A stretch of 64,000 bases of DNA, taken from assembly GCA_901538445.1 (NCBI GenBank), contig LR594585.1:491668-555667 (forward strand), written 5' to 3'. The DNA is from Gemmataceae bacterium. Its GTDB lineage: Bacteria > Planctomycetota > Planctomycetia > Gemmatales > Gemmataceae. A program made the position numbers and the translations under genes. Below are positions 33,405 to 41,634 of this stretch, one piece after another; the stretch's first letter is position 1, and the number at the start of each line of letters is the position of its first letter. The notes under the pieces are model-generated. The model was not told the origin of the DNA. It was given only the letters and a program-made list of their open reading frames with translations, and searched no databases.

Positions 33405-34863
33405 CATCCCTCTTCACGCTCAGGCCTCGTCTCCAATAGCCTATGGGGGCAGTAGTTGTGTGATGTTCGGGGGGTGACACGGATGTTGATGGATGCCGTT
33501 CTGGAGCGGTTCGTCGCCAAAAGCCCGATGGCGGTCGCGGTTCGCGGGGCGTTCGAGTACGCCCTGGCCCCGGCACCCCTCGATGACCTGTTCGTCCGCA
33601 CCGTCGGGCACCGCGACGACCGCGAACTGTTGTTCTCCACGTGCGTCGATCTGATGGCCAACGTCGTGTGCCGGGTCCAGCCCTCGATCCATGCCGCCTG
33701 CCAGGCCGAGGACCACCTGCCGGTGAACGTCACCGCCGTGTACGCCCGCCTCGCCCGGGTCCCAGCGACCGCCGGGCGGGATCTGGTCCGCCACACTGCT
33801 GAACGGCTCGGGCCGGTCATCCGGGCGATGGGCGGGGCGGTCCCGGATCCGCTCCCCGGTTACCGTGTGAAGGTGCTCGACGGGAACCACCTGGGCAAGA
33901 CCCACCGGCGGCTCAAGCCGCTGCGGGACGTGGCCGCCGGTCCGCTGCCGGGGCAGACTCTGGTGGTCCTCGACCCGGCCCTCGGGTTGGCCATCGATGT
34001 CGTGTGTTGTGAGGACGCCCATGCCCAAGAGCGGTCCCTGCTCGACCCGATCCTGGAGACGGTTGCGGACCGCGACGTGTGGGTTGCGGACCGGAACTTC
34101 TGCACGACCGGGTTCCTGTTCGGGATCGCCGGTCGAAGGGGATCGTTCGTGATCCGCCGACACGCCACGACCCTGAGTTGGGACCGGGAATCGGACTGGG
34201 TTTCGGCCGGGCGGACGGACACCGGGACGCTCTCCGAGCAGACGATCTGGCTGACCGAGCCGGGCGGGACGGAGTTGGCGGTCCGGCGGGTGCGGCTCAC
34301 GTTGGACCGCCCGACCCGGGACGGGGACGGGGTCATCGAGGTGCTGACCAACCTCCCGGCCGAGGTGGCGGTCGCGGCGGTGGTGGCCGAGTTGTACCGT
34401 GGTCGCTGGAGTGTGGAAGGTCTGTTCCTGCGGCTGACCACGGTGCTCAAGTGCGAGGTGAACGCGTTGGGCTACCCGCCGGCGGCGCTGTTCGGATTCT
34501 GCGTGGCGCTGGCGGCCGGGAACGTGTACGCCGCCGTAAAGGCCGCCGTGCGAGCGGCCCACGGTGCGGCGGTCGCGGACGGGGTATCGGACTACCACCT
34601 GGCCGTGGAGGTGTCGGGCGTGTGTCCGGGCCTGTGGATCGCGATCCCGGTCGAGGTGTGGGCGGAGATGGGGGCATGGACGGTCGGTCGGATGGCCGAG
34701 TGGTTGATGGGGTTGGCCCGGGGTGCGAACCTGGGCCGGTATCGGAAGGCCACCCGTGGCCCCAAGAAACCGAGCCCGCCACGCACTCGGTTCGCCGAGG
34801 CCAAACACATCGCCACATCGCGGCTGCTCAACGGTGAACAAACGTGATGTGTGAAGAGGGATG
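33405..34863 (+). mobile_element. Complete IS4-type insertion sequence (1459 bp)
   Basis: Left end CATCCCTCTTCACGC (33405-33419) and right end CATCCCTCTTCACAC read on the opposite strand (34863-34849) match at 14 of 15 positions. Both ends are flanked by the same 10 bp, CATCTCAACC (33395-33404 and 34864-34873), a target duplication of the length typical for the IS4 family. The element holds one transposase gene and looks intact. It sits 18 bases past the stop of the SGNH gene, so no gene was broken. Confidence 0.93.
33483..34847 (+). CDS. IS4-family DDE transposase
   Basis: The protein has 454 residues. I chose ATG 33483; GTG 33474 or TTG 33456 are possible. The catalytic triad is D133 (VLDGNHL), D203 (WVADRNF) and E312 in YRGRWSVEGLF, the last being the Y-(2)R-(3)E signature of IS4. 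The N-terminal ~100 residues hold the DNA-binding helices (FVAKSPMAVAVRGAFEYAL). It cuts and joins the element ends. The frame is undamaged, so the element may still move. It lies inside the inverted repeats with its stop 2 bases before the right end repeat. Confidence 0.92.
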   Translation: MLMDAVLERFVAKSPMAVAVRGAFEYALAPAPLDDLFVRTVGHRDDRELLFSTCVDLMANVVCRVQPSIHAACQAEDHLPVNVTAVYARLARVPATAGRDLVRHTAERLGPVIRAMGGAVPDPLPGYRVKVLDGNHLGKTHRRLKPLRDVAAGPLPGQTLVVLDPALGLAIDVVCCEDAHAQERSLLDPILETVADRDVWVADRNFCTTGFLFGIAGRRGSFVIRRHATTLSWDRESDWVSAGRTDTGTLSEQTIWLTEPGGTELAVRRVRLTLDRPTRDGDGVIEVLTNLPAEVAVAAVVAELYRGRWSVEGLFLRLTTVLKCEVNALGYPPAALFGFCVALAAGNVYAAVKAAVRAAHGAAVADGVSDYHLAVEVSGVCPGLWIAIPVEVWAEMGAWTVGRMAEWLMGLARGANLGRYRKATRGPKKPSPPRTRFAEAKHIATSRLLNGEQT

Positions 34864-34873
34864 CATCTCAACC

Positions 34874-35067
34874 CTACTGGAGGCTCCGTTGCTCTGATCC
34901 TCCCCGTGTGCTACCTCCCCGCGGGTGGCCGCTGTCAGGAACTACCCGACTTCAGACGTTGCTGACAAAGCGCCCTCATCGGTAGCCGGCCGAGCGGCCG
35001 ATAACTGGACAGGGACGAAAGTTCAGTCGTCCGTCCTCGGAAGGCGACCGCCACGGAGGGGCAGGGC
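34874..35067. promoter_or_regulatory. Leader upstream of the epimerase gene
   Basis: Between the IS right flank and the ATG at 35068 there is no ORF. The last bases, CGGAGGGGCAGGGC, hold the ribosome-binding site. A promoter for the glycan pair should lie here or within the IS right end, but no clear -35/-10 pair can be named. Confidence 0.35.
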
Positions 35068-36033
35068 ATGTCACCGCTCAGCGGGAAGCGGATCTTGGTG
35101 ACCGGTGGGGGCGGGTTCCTGGGCGGTCACGTCCTCGCGGAACTCCGCCGAGCGGGGTGCCAGGGCGTGGGAGCACCGCGGCAGTCGGAGTACGACCTCA
35201 CGCTCCAGCACGAGGTCCGGCGGCTCCTCGCCGACTCGCGGCCGGACGTCGTGATCCACCTCGCCGCGGCGGTCGGCGGGATCGGGGCGAACCAGGCCAA
35301 CCCCGGCGCGTTCCTGTACCGCAACCTCATCATGGGCACGGAACTCATCGAGGCGTCGATGCGGGCCGGGGTGGAGAAGCTCGTCCTCACCGGCACCACC
35401 TGCTCGTACCCCCGGTCGGCCCCGCTCCCGCTCCGCGAGGACGACCTGTGGAGCGGGTTCCCCGAGCCGGCGACCGCGCCGTACGGGCTCGCCAAGCGGG
35501 TGCTCATGGCCCAGGCGGCCGCGTACCGCGAGCAGTACGGGTTCCGGACCGCCAGCCTGCTGCTCACGAACCTGTACGGGACCGGCGACTCGTTCCACCC
35601 CCAGAACGCGCACGTCGTCCCGGCCATGATCCGCAAGTTCGCTGAGGCGAAGGCGGCCCACCGGCCGTGCGTCACGCTCTGGGGGACGGGCCGCGCGACC
35701 CGGGACTTCTTGTACGCCTCGGACGCGGCCCGGGCCGTCCGGCTCGCCGCCGAGTCCCTTGACACCCCCGACCCGGTCAACGTCGGGACCGGGGTCGAGA
35801 CCTCGACGGCCGCGCTGGCTCACGCGATCGCCGAGCGGGTCGGGTACCCCGGCGAGGTCCGGTTCGACACGGACCGGCCCGACGGGCACCCGCGCCGGTA
35901 CCTCGACACGGCACGGTGCACGGAGTTGCTCGGGTTCGAGCCGCGGGTGGCCCTCCCCGACGGGCTCGACCGCACGATCACCTGGTACCTGTCCCGTGCG
36001 TACGGGCGGCACGCGGCACGGGCCGCGGCCTGA
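35068..36033 (+). CDS. GDP-L-fucose synthase-like NAD(P)-dependent epimerase/reductase
   Basis: The protein has 321 residues, the usual length. VTGGGGFLGG (11-20) binds NAD(P). IHLAAAVGGIGANQANPGAF and FLYRNLIMGTELIEASMRAG match Fcl closely; the family uses GSSCIYP where this has GTTCSYP (109-115). YGLAK (139-143) is the catalytic pair. The C-terminal half has LWGTGRATRDFLYASDAA and LDTARCTELLGF, typical of nucleotide-sugar epimerases. It should turn a GDP-4-keto-6-deoxymannose-type sugar into GDP-L-fucose, feeding a fucose unit to a surface glycan. It starts 41 bases upstream of a glycosyltransferase gene. Other family activities (RmlD- or WbpP-like) cannot be excluded. Confidence 0.82.
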   Translation: MSPLSGKRILVTGGGGFLGGHVLAELRRAGCQGVGAPRQSEYDLTLQHEVRRLLADSRPDVVIHLAAAVGGIGANQANPGAFLYRNLIMGTELIEASMRAGVEKLVLTGTTCSYPRSAPLPLREDDLWSGFPEPATAPYGLAKRVLMAQAAAYREQYGFRTASLLLTNLYGTGDSFHPQNAHVVPAMIRKFAEAKAAHRPCVTLWGTGRATRDFLYASDAARAVRLAAESLDTPDPVNVGTGVETSTAALAHAIAERVGYPGEVRFDTDRPDGHPRRYLDTARCTELLGFEPRVALPDGLDRTITWYLSRAYGRHAARAAA

Positions 36034-36073
36034 GGGCCTCGGGCACTCGCACCAGTCACGGAGGGCGGAGCCG

Positions 36074-37999
36074 ATGCGCGTTGCGGTCCACGACTGCTTC
36101 CCGAACCACGAGACCGCGGAAAAGGAACTGGTCCACCGGTTCCTGCAGGCGTTCCGCAACCTGGGCTGGGAGGCCGCCCGCGCCGGCACGTCCGACGACG
36201 TGGTGCGGTTCCGGCCGGACTGCGTCCTCGCCACGCACTACACGACGCCCAAGGCGACGGAGTTCCCGACCGTCGGGATGATGACCAACCCGCCCGAGTA
36301 CTTCGACCTGTTCCCGGGCTCGCTCGCCAACGTGCTGAGTTACGACGCGTACCTGCCGGGGTCGCCGGCCGTGGCCCGCAACATCGAGGACCTGCACCAC
36401 TCGACCGGCAAGCGCCCACTCATCGACGACGCGTACTTCTACCTGAGCAGCCCGCGGACCGCGTTCCCGGAGCGGCCCCCGGCCGGGCGGCGGCTGTTCT
36501 ACGTCGGCACGCGGTGGGACGCGGGGAAGCGCCACGGGGACCTGTTCCGGCGGCTCGCGGCCGCGGTGCCCCTCGACATCTACGGGCCGGAGGACCGGTG
36601 GCGGGACCTGGCGCGCTGCTACCGCGGCCGGGTGCCCTACGACGGGGTGTCGATGATCGACCGGATCCGCGAGGCCGGCATCGCCCTGGCGATCCACTCG
36701 CCCGAGCACCTGCGGCACGGCATCCCGACGATGCGGGTGTTCGAGTCCCTCGCGGCCGGTGCGGTGGTCATCACGGACGCGGCGGAGTTCGGCCGCGAGC
36801 ACTTCGGCGACAGTGTGCTCTACGTGGACACGAAGGGCGGACGCGACGTCGTCGACCAGATCGCGGCGCACGTCACCTGGGTGCGCGACAACCCCGCCGC
36901 GGCCGAGCGCAAGGCCCGTACGGCCCACGGCATCTTCGTCGAGCGGTTCTGCCTGGAGCGCCTGTTCGCGCGGCTCCCGCAACTGGTCGAGCGGATCAAG
37001 GAGCACTCCGGGTACACCCGCCCGAAGGCCGTGAGCGCCCCCGGGGCACCCGACCCGCAGCCCCCGCTCGTCGAGTACGTCGTCCGGGCCGGCACGCGGC
37101 CGGCGCGGTTCGCCCGGCGGGCGCTCGACGCGCTCAAGAACCAGTCGCACCCGAACATCGGCGTCGTACTCGTGTGGCTCGGCGGGGAGCCAGACCTCGA
37201 CACGCTCACCCGCGAGTACCGCGACGCCTTCCTGTCGCTCAAGGTCGTGCGGGCGGAGGCGAGCGGCGTGCGGAGCGAGGCGCTGTGGGCGGGGCTGGGG
37301 GAGCTCACCGCCCCGTTCTTCGGGGTCCTCGACGACGACGATTACCTGCACCCGAACCACGTCGCGACGCTGCTCCCGCTGCTCACGGGTCCGGGGGCCG
37401 CGCGGCTGGCGCGGTCCGGTGGGATCCGAGTGCAGGAGGACCCGGGCCATTACGAGGACCAGTCGTACTTTCACGGGCCGCTCGGCGACTTCTGCCCCGA
37501 GAACCGCGCGCTCGCGTACTGGGCCCCCGTCTCGAACGCGCAGCTCCTCGACGGGAACCGGTACGTCCTGTCGCACTCGTGGGTCGCGGACCGCGGGCTC
37601 CTGGCCCGGGAGCCGCTCCGGGACCCGCACCTCCCGGTCCTCGAAGATGTGTACCTGTACTCCGAACTGTCCGCCCGGGCGCCGTGCGCGTTCTCGTGGC
37701 GGGCGACGGCCGAGTGGAACTGGCGTTCCGAGACGAAGGACAACGCGTGCCTGTACGAGACGGGCCTGTACGACGCGCTCGAACGCCTGCGGCTGCGGCT
37801 GACCTACGCGACCGGGTGGGTGGGTCGGCTCCCGGGGCCCGTGCCGACGAAGCCCCGGGTCACTGCGGCCCAGGGCCTGTGGCGGTCGCTGACCCAGGTC
37901 GGGCGCCTCCTCGGCCGGATCGAGCGGGGCTGCGGGGTTTTGCTCAAGGACGGGGTGGGAGGGTTCTACCGCCGCCTCACCCGGGTGGGTACACACTGA
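36074..37999 (+). CDS. Two-domain glycosyltransferase (GT-B half plus GT-A GT2 half)
   Basis: The protein has 641 residues from ATG 36074, after GGGCGGAGCCG. Residues 1-320 form a GT-B-like half: MRVAVHDCFPNHETAEKELV, VGTRWDAGKRHGDLFRRLA and LRHGIPTMRVFESLAAGAVV, ending EHFGDSVLYVDT, which looks like a CgeB/GT1-type donor domain. Residues 335-640 form a GT-A family-2 half: VEYVVRAGTRPARFARRAL at its start, then the metal-binding acidic motif VLDDDDYLHPNH at ~421-432. Two donors or two linkages are therefore possible in one chain. It lies 41 bases after the epimerase and is likely part of one glycan pathway. Confidence 0.8.
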   Translation: MRVAVHDCFPNHETAEKELVHRFLQAFRNLGWEAARAGTSDDVVRFRPDCVLATHYTTPKATEFPTVGMMTNPPEYFDLFPGSLANVLSYDAYLPGSPAVARNIEDLHHSTGKRPLIDDAYFYLSSPRTAFPERPPAGRRLFYVGTRWDAGKRHGDLFRRLAAAVPLDIYGPEDRWRDLARCYRGRVPYDGVSMIDRIREAGIALAIHSPEHLRHGIPTMRVFESLAAGAVVITDAAEFGREHFGDSVLYVDTKGGRDVVDQIAAHVTWVRDNPAAAERKARTAHGIFVERFCLERLFARLPQLVERIKEHSGYTRPKAVSAPGAPDPQPPLVEYVVRAGTRPARFARRALDALKNQSHPNIGVVLVWLGGEPDLDTLTREYRDAFLSLKVVRAEASGVRSEALWAGLGELTAPFFGVLDDDDYLHPNHVATLLPLLTGPGAARLARSGGIRVQEDPGHYEDQSYFHGPLGDFCPENRALAYWAPVSNAQLLDGNRYVLSHSWVADRGLLAREPLRDPHLPVLEDVYLYSELSARAPCAFSWRATAEWNWRSETKDNACLYETGLYDALERLRLRLTYATGWVGRLPGPVPTKPRVTAAQGLWRSLTQVGRLLGRIERGCGVLLKDGVGGFYRRLTRVGTH

Positions 38000-38467
38000 C
38001 GTGCCCGTGGGAGGAGCACGACGTCGGTGAACGGCTATGCCCCCCGTCCCCGCCTTTATGCCGCTATCTCGTCGCGGGGAAGAACGGCGCGTGGCCGCGC
38101 CCCGGGCGGAGCCCCCCCCTGCTCGCGCCGGGACGCCCTGGCCCCGGTGGTGAGGATCGCGACGTCAGGGAGGCGATGTGCTGGTCGAGGACGGCACGGA
38201 ACCGGGCGTACTCGATGGGGTGGGACTTGGCCCCGCAGTCGGGAGGCTCGTTGGTTGGTCCGAATCCGTCCAGAGGGTCGAGGCGCGGCGGATCGGTCGG
38301 GCCACCGTGGGACGGTACCATCCCGGTTCGTGGGTGTGGTGGCCCCGTGTCCCTGTACACCCACTGACCCCACTGAGGCCGCGGGTTCACGTTCCGCGTC
38401 TCGGACGCGACGCTTGCCACGGCGGTCGCGCGAGGGGTGACTCGTCCCTGGTGCGTCCCGTCTAAGA
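38000..38467. other. Gap with no recognised gene
   Basis: About 470 bases between the glycosyltransferase and the IS5 remnant. Frames are open on both strands as usual in this GC-rich DNA, but none has a ribosome site or a family match. One minus-strand stretch (GFGPTNEPPDCGAKSHPIEY, about 38200-38265) reads like protein and could be a relic; I do not call it. Confidence 0.4.
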
Positions 38468-39113
38468 GGCTCTGACACAACCCTGGCATGAGGTCTGCGC
38501 CACGGCCGTGTAGCCCGTTTGTGGAGGCTCCCGTCATGGCGACCGCGTCGCTGCCCGATGAGTTCTTCGAGTCAGTGTCCCACCACCTGCCGCCAGAGCA
38601 ACCGGTCGGCCCGGAGGGCGGTCGCCCACGGGTCGGGAACCGAGTGGTGGTGCGGGTCGTCGGGTTCGTGTTGGCGACCGGGTGCCGGTGGGAGGACGTG
38701 CCCCACGAACTGGGGCGCTCGGGCCGCACCGCCGGACGAAGGCTCCGGGCGTGGGAGGAGGCCGGGATCTGGGACCGGCTCCACGCCGATCTGCTCCGGC
38801 TCCTGCGGAAGGCCGACAAGCCGGACCCGAGCTCGGCGGTGGTGGATGCGGTGGTCGTGCGGGCGTTCGGTGGGGGCGAGGACACCGGCCCGAACCCCAC
38901 CGACCGGTGGGGCCCGGAACCAAGCACGGGCCGCTGGTGGACCGGCACGGGGTGCCGATGGCGATCCGCACGGCGGGGGCCAACGTGAGCGACCACCGGC
39001 TCATCATCCCGCTGGTGGCCGCGCTCCCGGAGGTCGGCGGGAAGCCGGGGCGGCCGAAGGGGTCGCCGGACGAGTTACACGCGGACCGCGGGTTCGATAG
39101 CGCCGCGACCCGG
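38468..39113 (+). mobile_element. IS5-type (IS427-like) insertion remnant
   Basis: The left end GAGGCTCTGACACAACC (38468-38484) is a typical IS5-family terminal repeat sequence. No matching right end is found. Coding similarity stops around 39110, soon after HADRGFDSAATRR, and the sequence then reads as unrelated DNA. About one quarter of the transposase is missing. Confidence 0.65.
38536..39112 (+). pseudogene. IS5-family transposase, truncated
   Basis: From ATG 38536 the first frame reads MATASLPDEFFESVSHHL and LATGCRWEDVPHELG, the N-terminal half of a typical IS427-group transposase, up to GPNPTDRWG. A -1 change then continues with GPGTKHGPLVDRHGVPMAIR, TAGANVSDHRLIIPL and LHADRGFDSAATRR. 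IS427 elements often use a programmed frameshift here, so the frame change may be natural. The third catalytic residue and the C-terminus are absent, so the enzyme is dead. Confidence 0.7.
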
Positions 39114-39576
39114 CGGATCACCCCGTCCAAGTCGTCGTGCTTGTGGCGGGTGAACGGGTGGGCCAGGATCTCGTTCCGGGGGCTCGGTCCACCCGATGAC
39201 CTCGGTGACCCGCTCGAAGTCCCGCAGGAGTAGCACTCCACAGCTGGACCGGCAAGGAACGTCGATCTGTGCCGTGAGTCGTGTGATGCTCTTGGGTTGC
39301 CGTGACGACCGACCCGGCCACTACACCGTCCCCCGCGACCGCCCGGAGTTCGCCCCCCCGGGAAGCTCAACCGGGTGCAACTGCACCGGCCCCGACTGCG
39401 GGCCGGTCGCCGACCGGTCCCGCCGGCCCTTGTGGGAGTGGTCGGCAAAGTGAGGCAGGCTCCGGGGCAGGAGCGGCCACCCGCGGCGGCCGGCCCGTGA
39501 TGACCCGTGACACGGGCCGAGTCGGTGCCGGCCCTCGCCCGCGAGGCCACCCGACGGTCGAACCGGGCGGGTGGCG
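39113..39576. other. Gap next to the IS5 remnant
   Basis: After the break the minus strand reads as LLRDFERVTEVIGWTEPRN, then HPFTRHKHDDLDGVIRRVAA (about 39235-39095), which looks like natural protein, but no start, ribosome site or family can be given. The rest of the gap holds nothing I can support. Confidence 0.35.
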
Positions 39577-40131
39577 TCACCGGCGCTCGTCCTCATCGGC
39601 AATGCGGACCGCGGCGATGGCCCGGGCCAGGGCCTCGATCGCGGCCGGGTCGGTCGCCCGGGTCACGGCGATGTGGAGGCCCAGCGCCAGGCGGGTCCGC
39701 TCCCCCGCGGGGAGCTTCGGGCCGATCCCCTCCAACACCCCGCCCAGCACCGCCTGCCGCGGCCCCGAGCGCGTGAGCGCCAGGGCGGCGGCGACCGCCC
39801 GCACCGCGGCCGCGCCGAACGCGACCAGCACCTCGGACAGGGCGGCCCCGCGGGCGGGGCTCTCAGCTCGGAGCAGTGCGTCGACGACCGCCCCCACCAC
39901 CGCGTCGACCGTGGCCCGCGGTTGCGCGGTCACGATCCCGGGGACGTGCGCCCGCCGCCACTCCGGGGACTCGGCCACGAGCCGGTCGATCAGGTCGTTC
40001 AGGGCGGCCGCGGTCGCGGGGCCGGGGCCGGCCGGCGCAGGGGCCGACCGGGGCGACCGGCGCGTCGACCGCCGGCTCGGCCCGCAGATCAGGGCCTCCA
40101 TCTCGCGGAGGACCTCGGGCGTGAACTCCAT
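39577..40131 (-). CDS. Ala-rich helical hypothetical protein (184 aa)
   Basis: ATG 40131 follows AGGAGGAGCG. The sequence is almost entirely helical, Ala/Val/Arg-rich, with repeated hydrophobic heptads (ATVDAVVGAVVDALLRAES, FGAAAVRAVAAALAL, IEALARAIAAVRIADEDE). No family recognised. It is the last gene of a minus-strand group with the two genes at 40166 and 40780 and is comparable in style to the small helical genes at the left end of the window. Confidence 0.6.
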   Translation of the reverse strand: MEFTPEVLREMEALICGPSRRSTRRSPRSAPAPAGPGPATAAALNDLIDRLVAESPEWRRAHVPGIVTAQPRATVDAVVGAVVDALLRAESPARGAALSEVLVAFGAAAVRAVAAALALTRSGPRQAVLGGVLEGIGPKLPAGERTRLALGLHIAVTRATDPAAIEALARAIAAVRIADEDERR

Positions 40132-40165
40132 GGGTGCGCTCCTCCTGAGCGTTGGTGTGACGAGG

Positions 40166-40783
40166 TCAGTTACTCGCGGCCGCCTTGGCCCCGTCCCGGG
40201 CCAAGGTCGGGAGACCGTCGAAAAACCCGCTGAGCCGGTTGGCGACCGCCTCGCGGGCCGCCCGGTCCGTAAGCACCGGGGCCGCGAGCGGGGCTGCCGC
40301 GGGCGGGGCCGCGAGCGCCTTCCGGAGGGCCACCAGGGCCGCAAGGGCCGTGAGGTGGGCCCGCTCGGCCTGGTGCCGCCGCTTGGCCCGGAACGCCTGG
40401 AGCCGTGGGCTCTCGCCGTGCTTCACCGCGGCCCCGTCCATGGCGGTGAGGTAGTTGGCCGCCAACCACGTCAGCGCCACCCGGTCCACGGCGAGGTCCA
40501 GGACCGGGTCCGCCGAGCCCCCGAGCAGGTCCCGCCGGAGGGCGTCGAGCTTGACCGCCAGCGACTCGCGGAGGTGCAGGTCGGGGCCGGCCGCGAGGTC
40601 GATCCAGACCCCGGCCGCCTGAAGCGCGAGGTCCCCGAAGTACGCCCCGTGCCGGGGGAACAGGGCGAGCAACTCCCGGAGCCGGGGCACGGCGGTGTGG
40701 TCCCCGGCCCGGGCCCGGTCGGTGACGGCCTGGAGCTCGGTCATCTGCTCCGGGGTCGGTGTCGCGATCGCGTCCGTGCTCAT
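40166..40783 (-). CDS. Helical hypothetical protein (205 aa)
   Basis: ATG 40783 follows GGAGGAGGAAACGAAC, an excellent ribosome-binding site. Helices dominate: MTELQAVTDRARAGDHTAV, RLRELLALFPRHGAYFGDLAL, DLHLRESLAVKLDALRRDLL and LQAFRAKRRHQAERAHL. It may be a tetratricopeptide-free all-alpha accessory protein. Its ATG overlaps the TGA of the 40780 gene by 4 bases (ATGA), showing translational coupling. Function unknown. Confidence 0.65.
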   Translation of the reverse strand: MSTDAIATPTPEQMTELQAVTDRARAGDHTAVPRLRELLALFPRHGAYFGDLALQAAGVWIDLAAGPDLHLRESLAVKLDALRRDLLGGSADPVLDLAVDRVALTWLAANYLTAMDGAAVKHGESPRLQAFRAKRRHQAERAHLTALAALVALRKALAAPPAAAPLAAPVLTDRAAREAVANRLSGFFDGLPTLARDGAKAAASN

Positions 40784-41094
40784 GTTCGTTTCCTCCTCCA
40801 GGGCCCGTAATTGGGCCGGTGCCACCCGTGGGCCAGGAGCGCGGCCGCCGCCACCAGGGCGGCGGCGGCGACCACCCGTGCGGTCAACTCGTCGGCCCCG
40901 GCGGTCCGGGCGGCCTCGGCCTCGATGCTCCGCCGCACGGCCTCGCGGTCGTTGCGGCGGGCCTCGGCCGCGGCGGCGGCCGCGTGGGCCCGGTCGCCGC
41001 GGCCCACGTACACCTTCACGACTCGACCGTCGGCCCCGCGGGTCGCCTTGTAGAAGTACATCTTCCCCGAAGCCGCGCGCAACTCCCAGCCCAT
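40780..41094 (-). CDS. Small membrane-anchored hypothetical protein (104 aa)
   Basis: MGWELRAASGKMYFYKATRG begins a short strand-rich head (KMYFYKATRGADGRVVKVYVGRG), which resembles the small beta motif found in many accessory planctomycete ORFs. An Ala/Arg helix and a transmembrane segment (LTARVVAAAALVAAAALLAHG, ~70-90) follow. The start has GAGGAGGGTC upstream. It overlaps the next gene by 4 bases. No family assignment. Confidence 0.65.
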   Translation of the reverse strand: MGWELRAASGKMYFYKATRGADGRVVKVYVGRGDRAHAAAAAAEARRNDREAVRRSIEAEAARTAGADELTARVVAAAALVAAAALLAHGWHRPNYGPWRRKRT

Positions 41095-41229
41095 GTGACC
41101 CTCCTCGGGTTTGTGCTACCCAATCGACGAACCACCACTCCCCGATTCGGGAACCCGGCACCGGCGGCGTCGTCGGTCCGCTCGGGTGCCCCGCGCCCCG
41201 GCTTTCGCGTCGGTCCGGACAGGGGCCAC

Positions 41230-41505
41230 CTACCCGCCGACCCACCCGTCCGTCAACGTGCCCCGCGGCGGCCGGGGCTTGCGGGGTCGCTTCGGTGGCG
41301 ACAGCGCCGCTATCGTCGTCACGGTGAACTCGTTGAGCGCCACGAGCAGTGCCCCGCGGGCGGGGCCGGGCTTGAGCGGGGTGATCATGGTGCGGACCAA
41401 CTCCGTGAGCGCGACGAGCCCCGCCGCCAACCGCCGGACGCGCTCTGTCTGCTCGTCGCCCGCCGCCTCGTCGGCGGCCCCACGGTCCTTCTTGACGCGC
41501 GCCAT
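41230..41505 (-). CDS. Small basic hypothetical protein (91 aa)
   Basis: I chose ATG 41505 (MARVKKDRGA), with GGAGCTCCTGGG upstream; an in-frame start 29 codons earlier lacks such a site. The N-terminus is charged, then an amphipathic helix (RVRRLAAGLVALTELVRTMI) and a Pro/Lys-rich basic tail (PPKRPRKPRPPRG) suggest nucleic-acid or membrane-surface binding. No family recognised. Confidence 0.5.
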   Translation of the reverse strand: MARVKKDRGAADEAAGDEQTERVRRLAAGLVALTELVRTMITPLKPGPARGALLVALNEFTVTTIAALSPPKRPRKPRPPRGTLTDGWVGG

Positions 41506-41634
41506 CCCAGGAGCTCCGGCGTTAGAAAAATCGGTCAGGAGAATCGCACTCGCCCCCCCGTTGCCACGGGCGGGAAGCATAACTGTCGTCACTCAAGGCC
41601 GCGGCCCGCCTCACCCGCCACTGCCTCACGCCGC

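Noticed and set aside
39507-40233. Plus-strand frames over the 39577 gene
   Set aside because: Antisense shadows; the minus-strand gene has an AGGAGG ribosome site and coherent helices.
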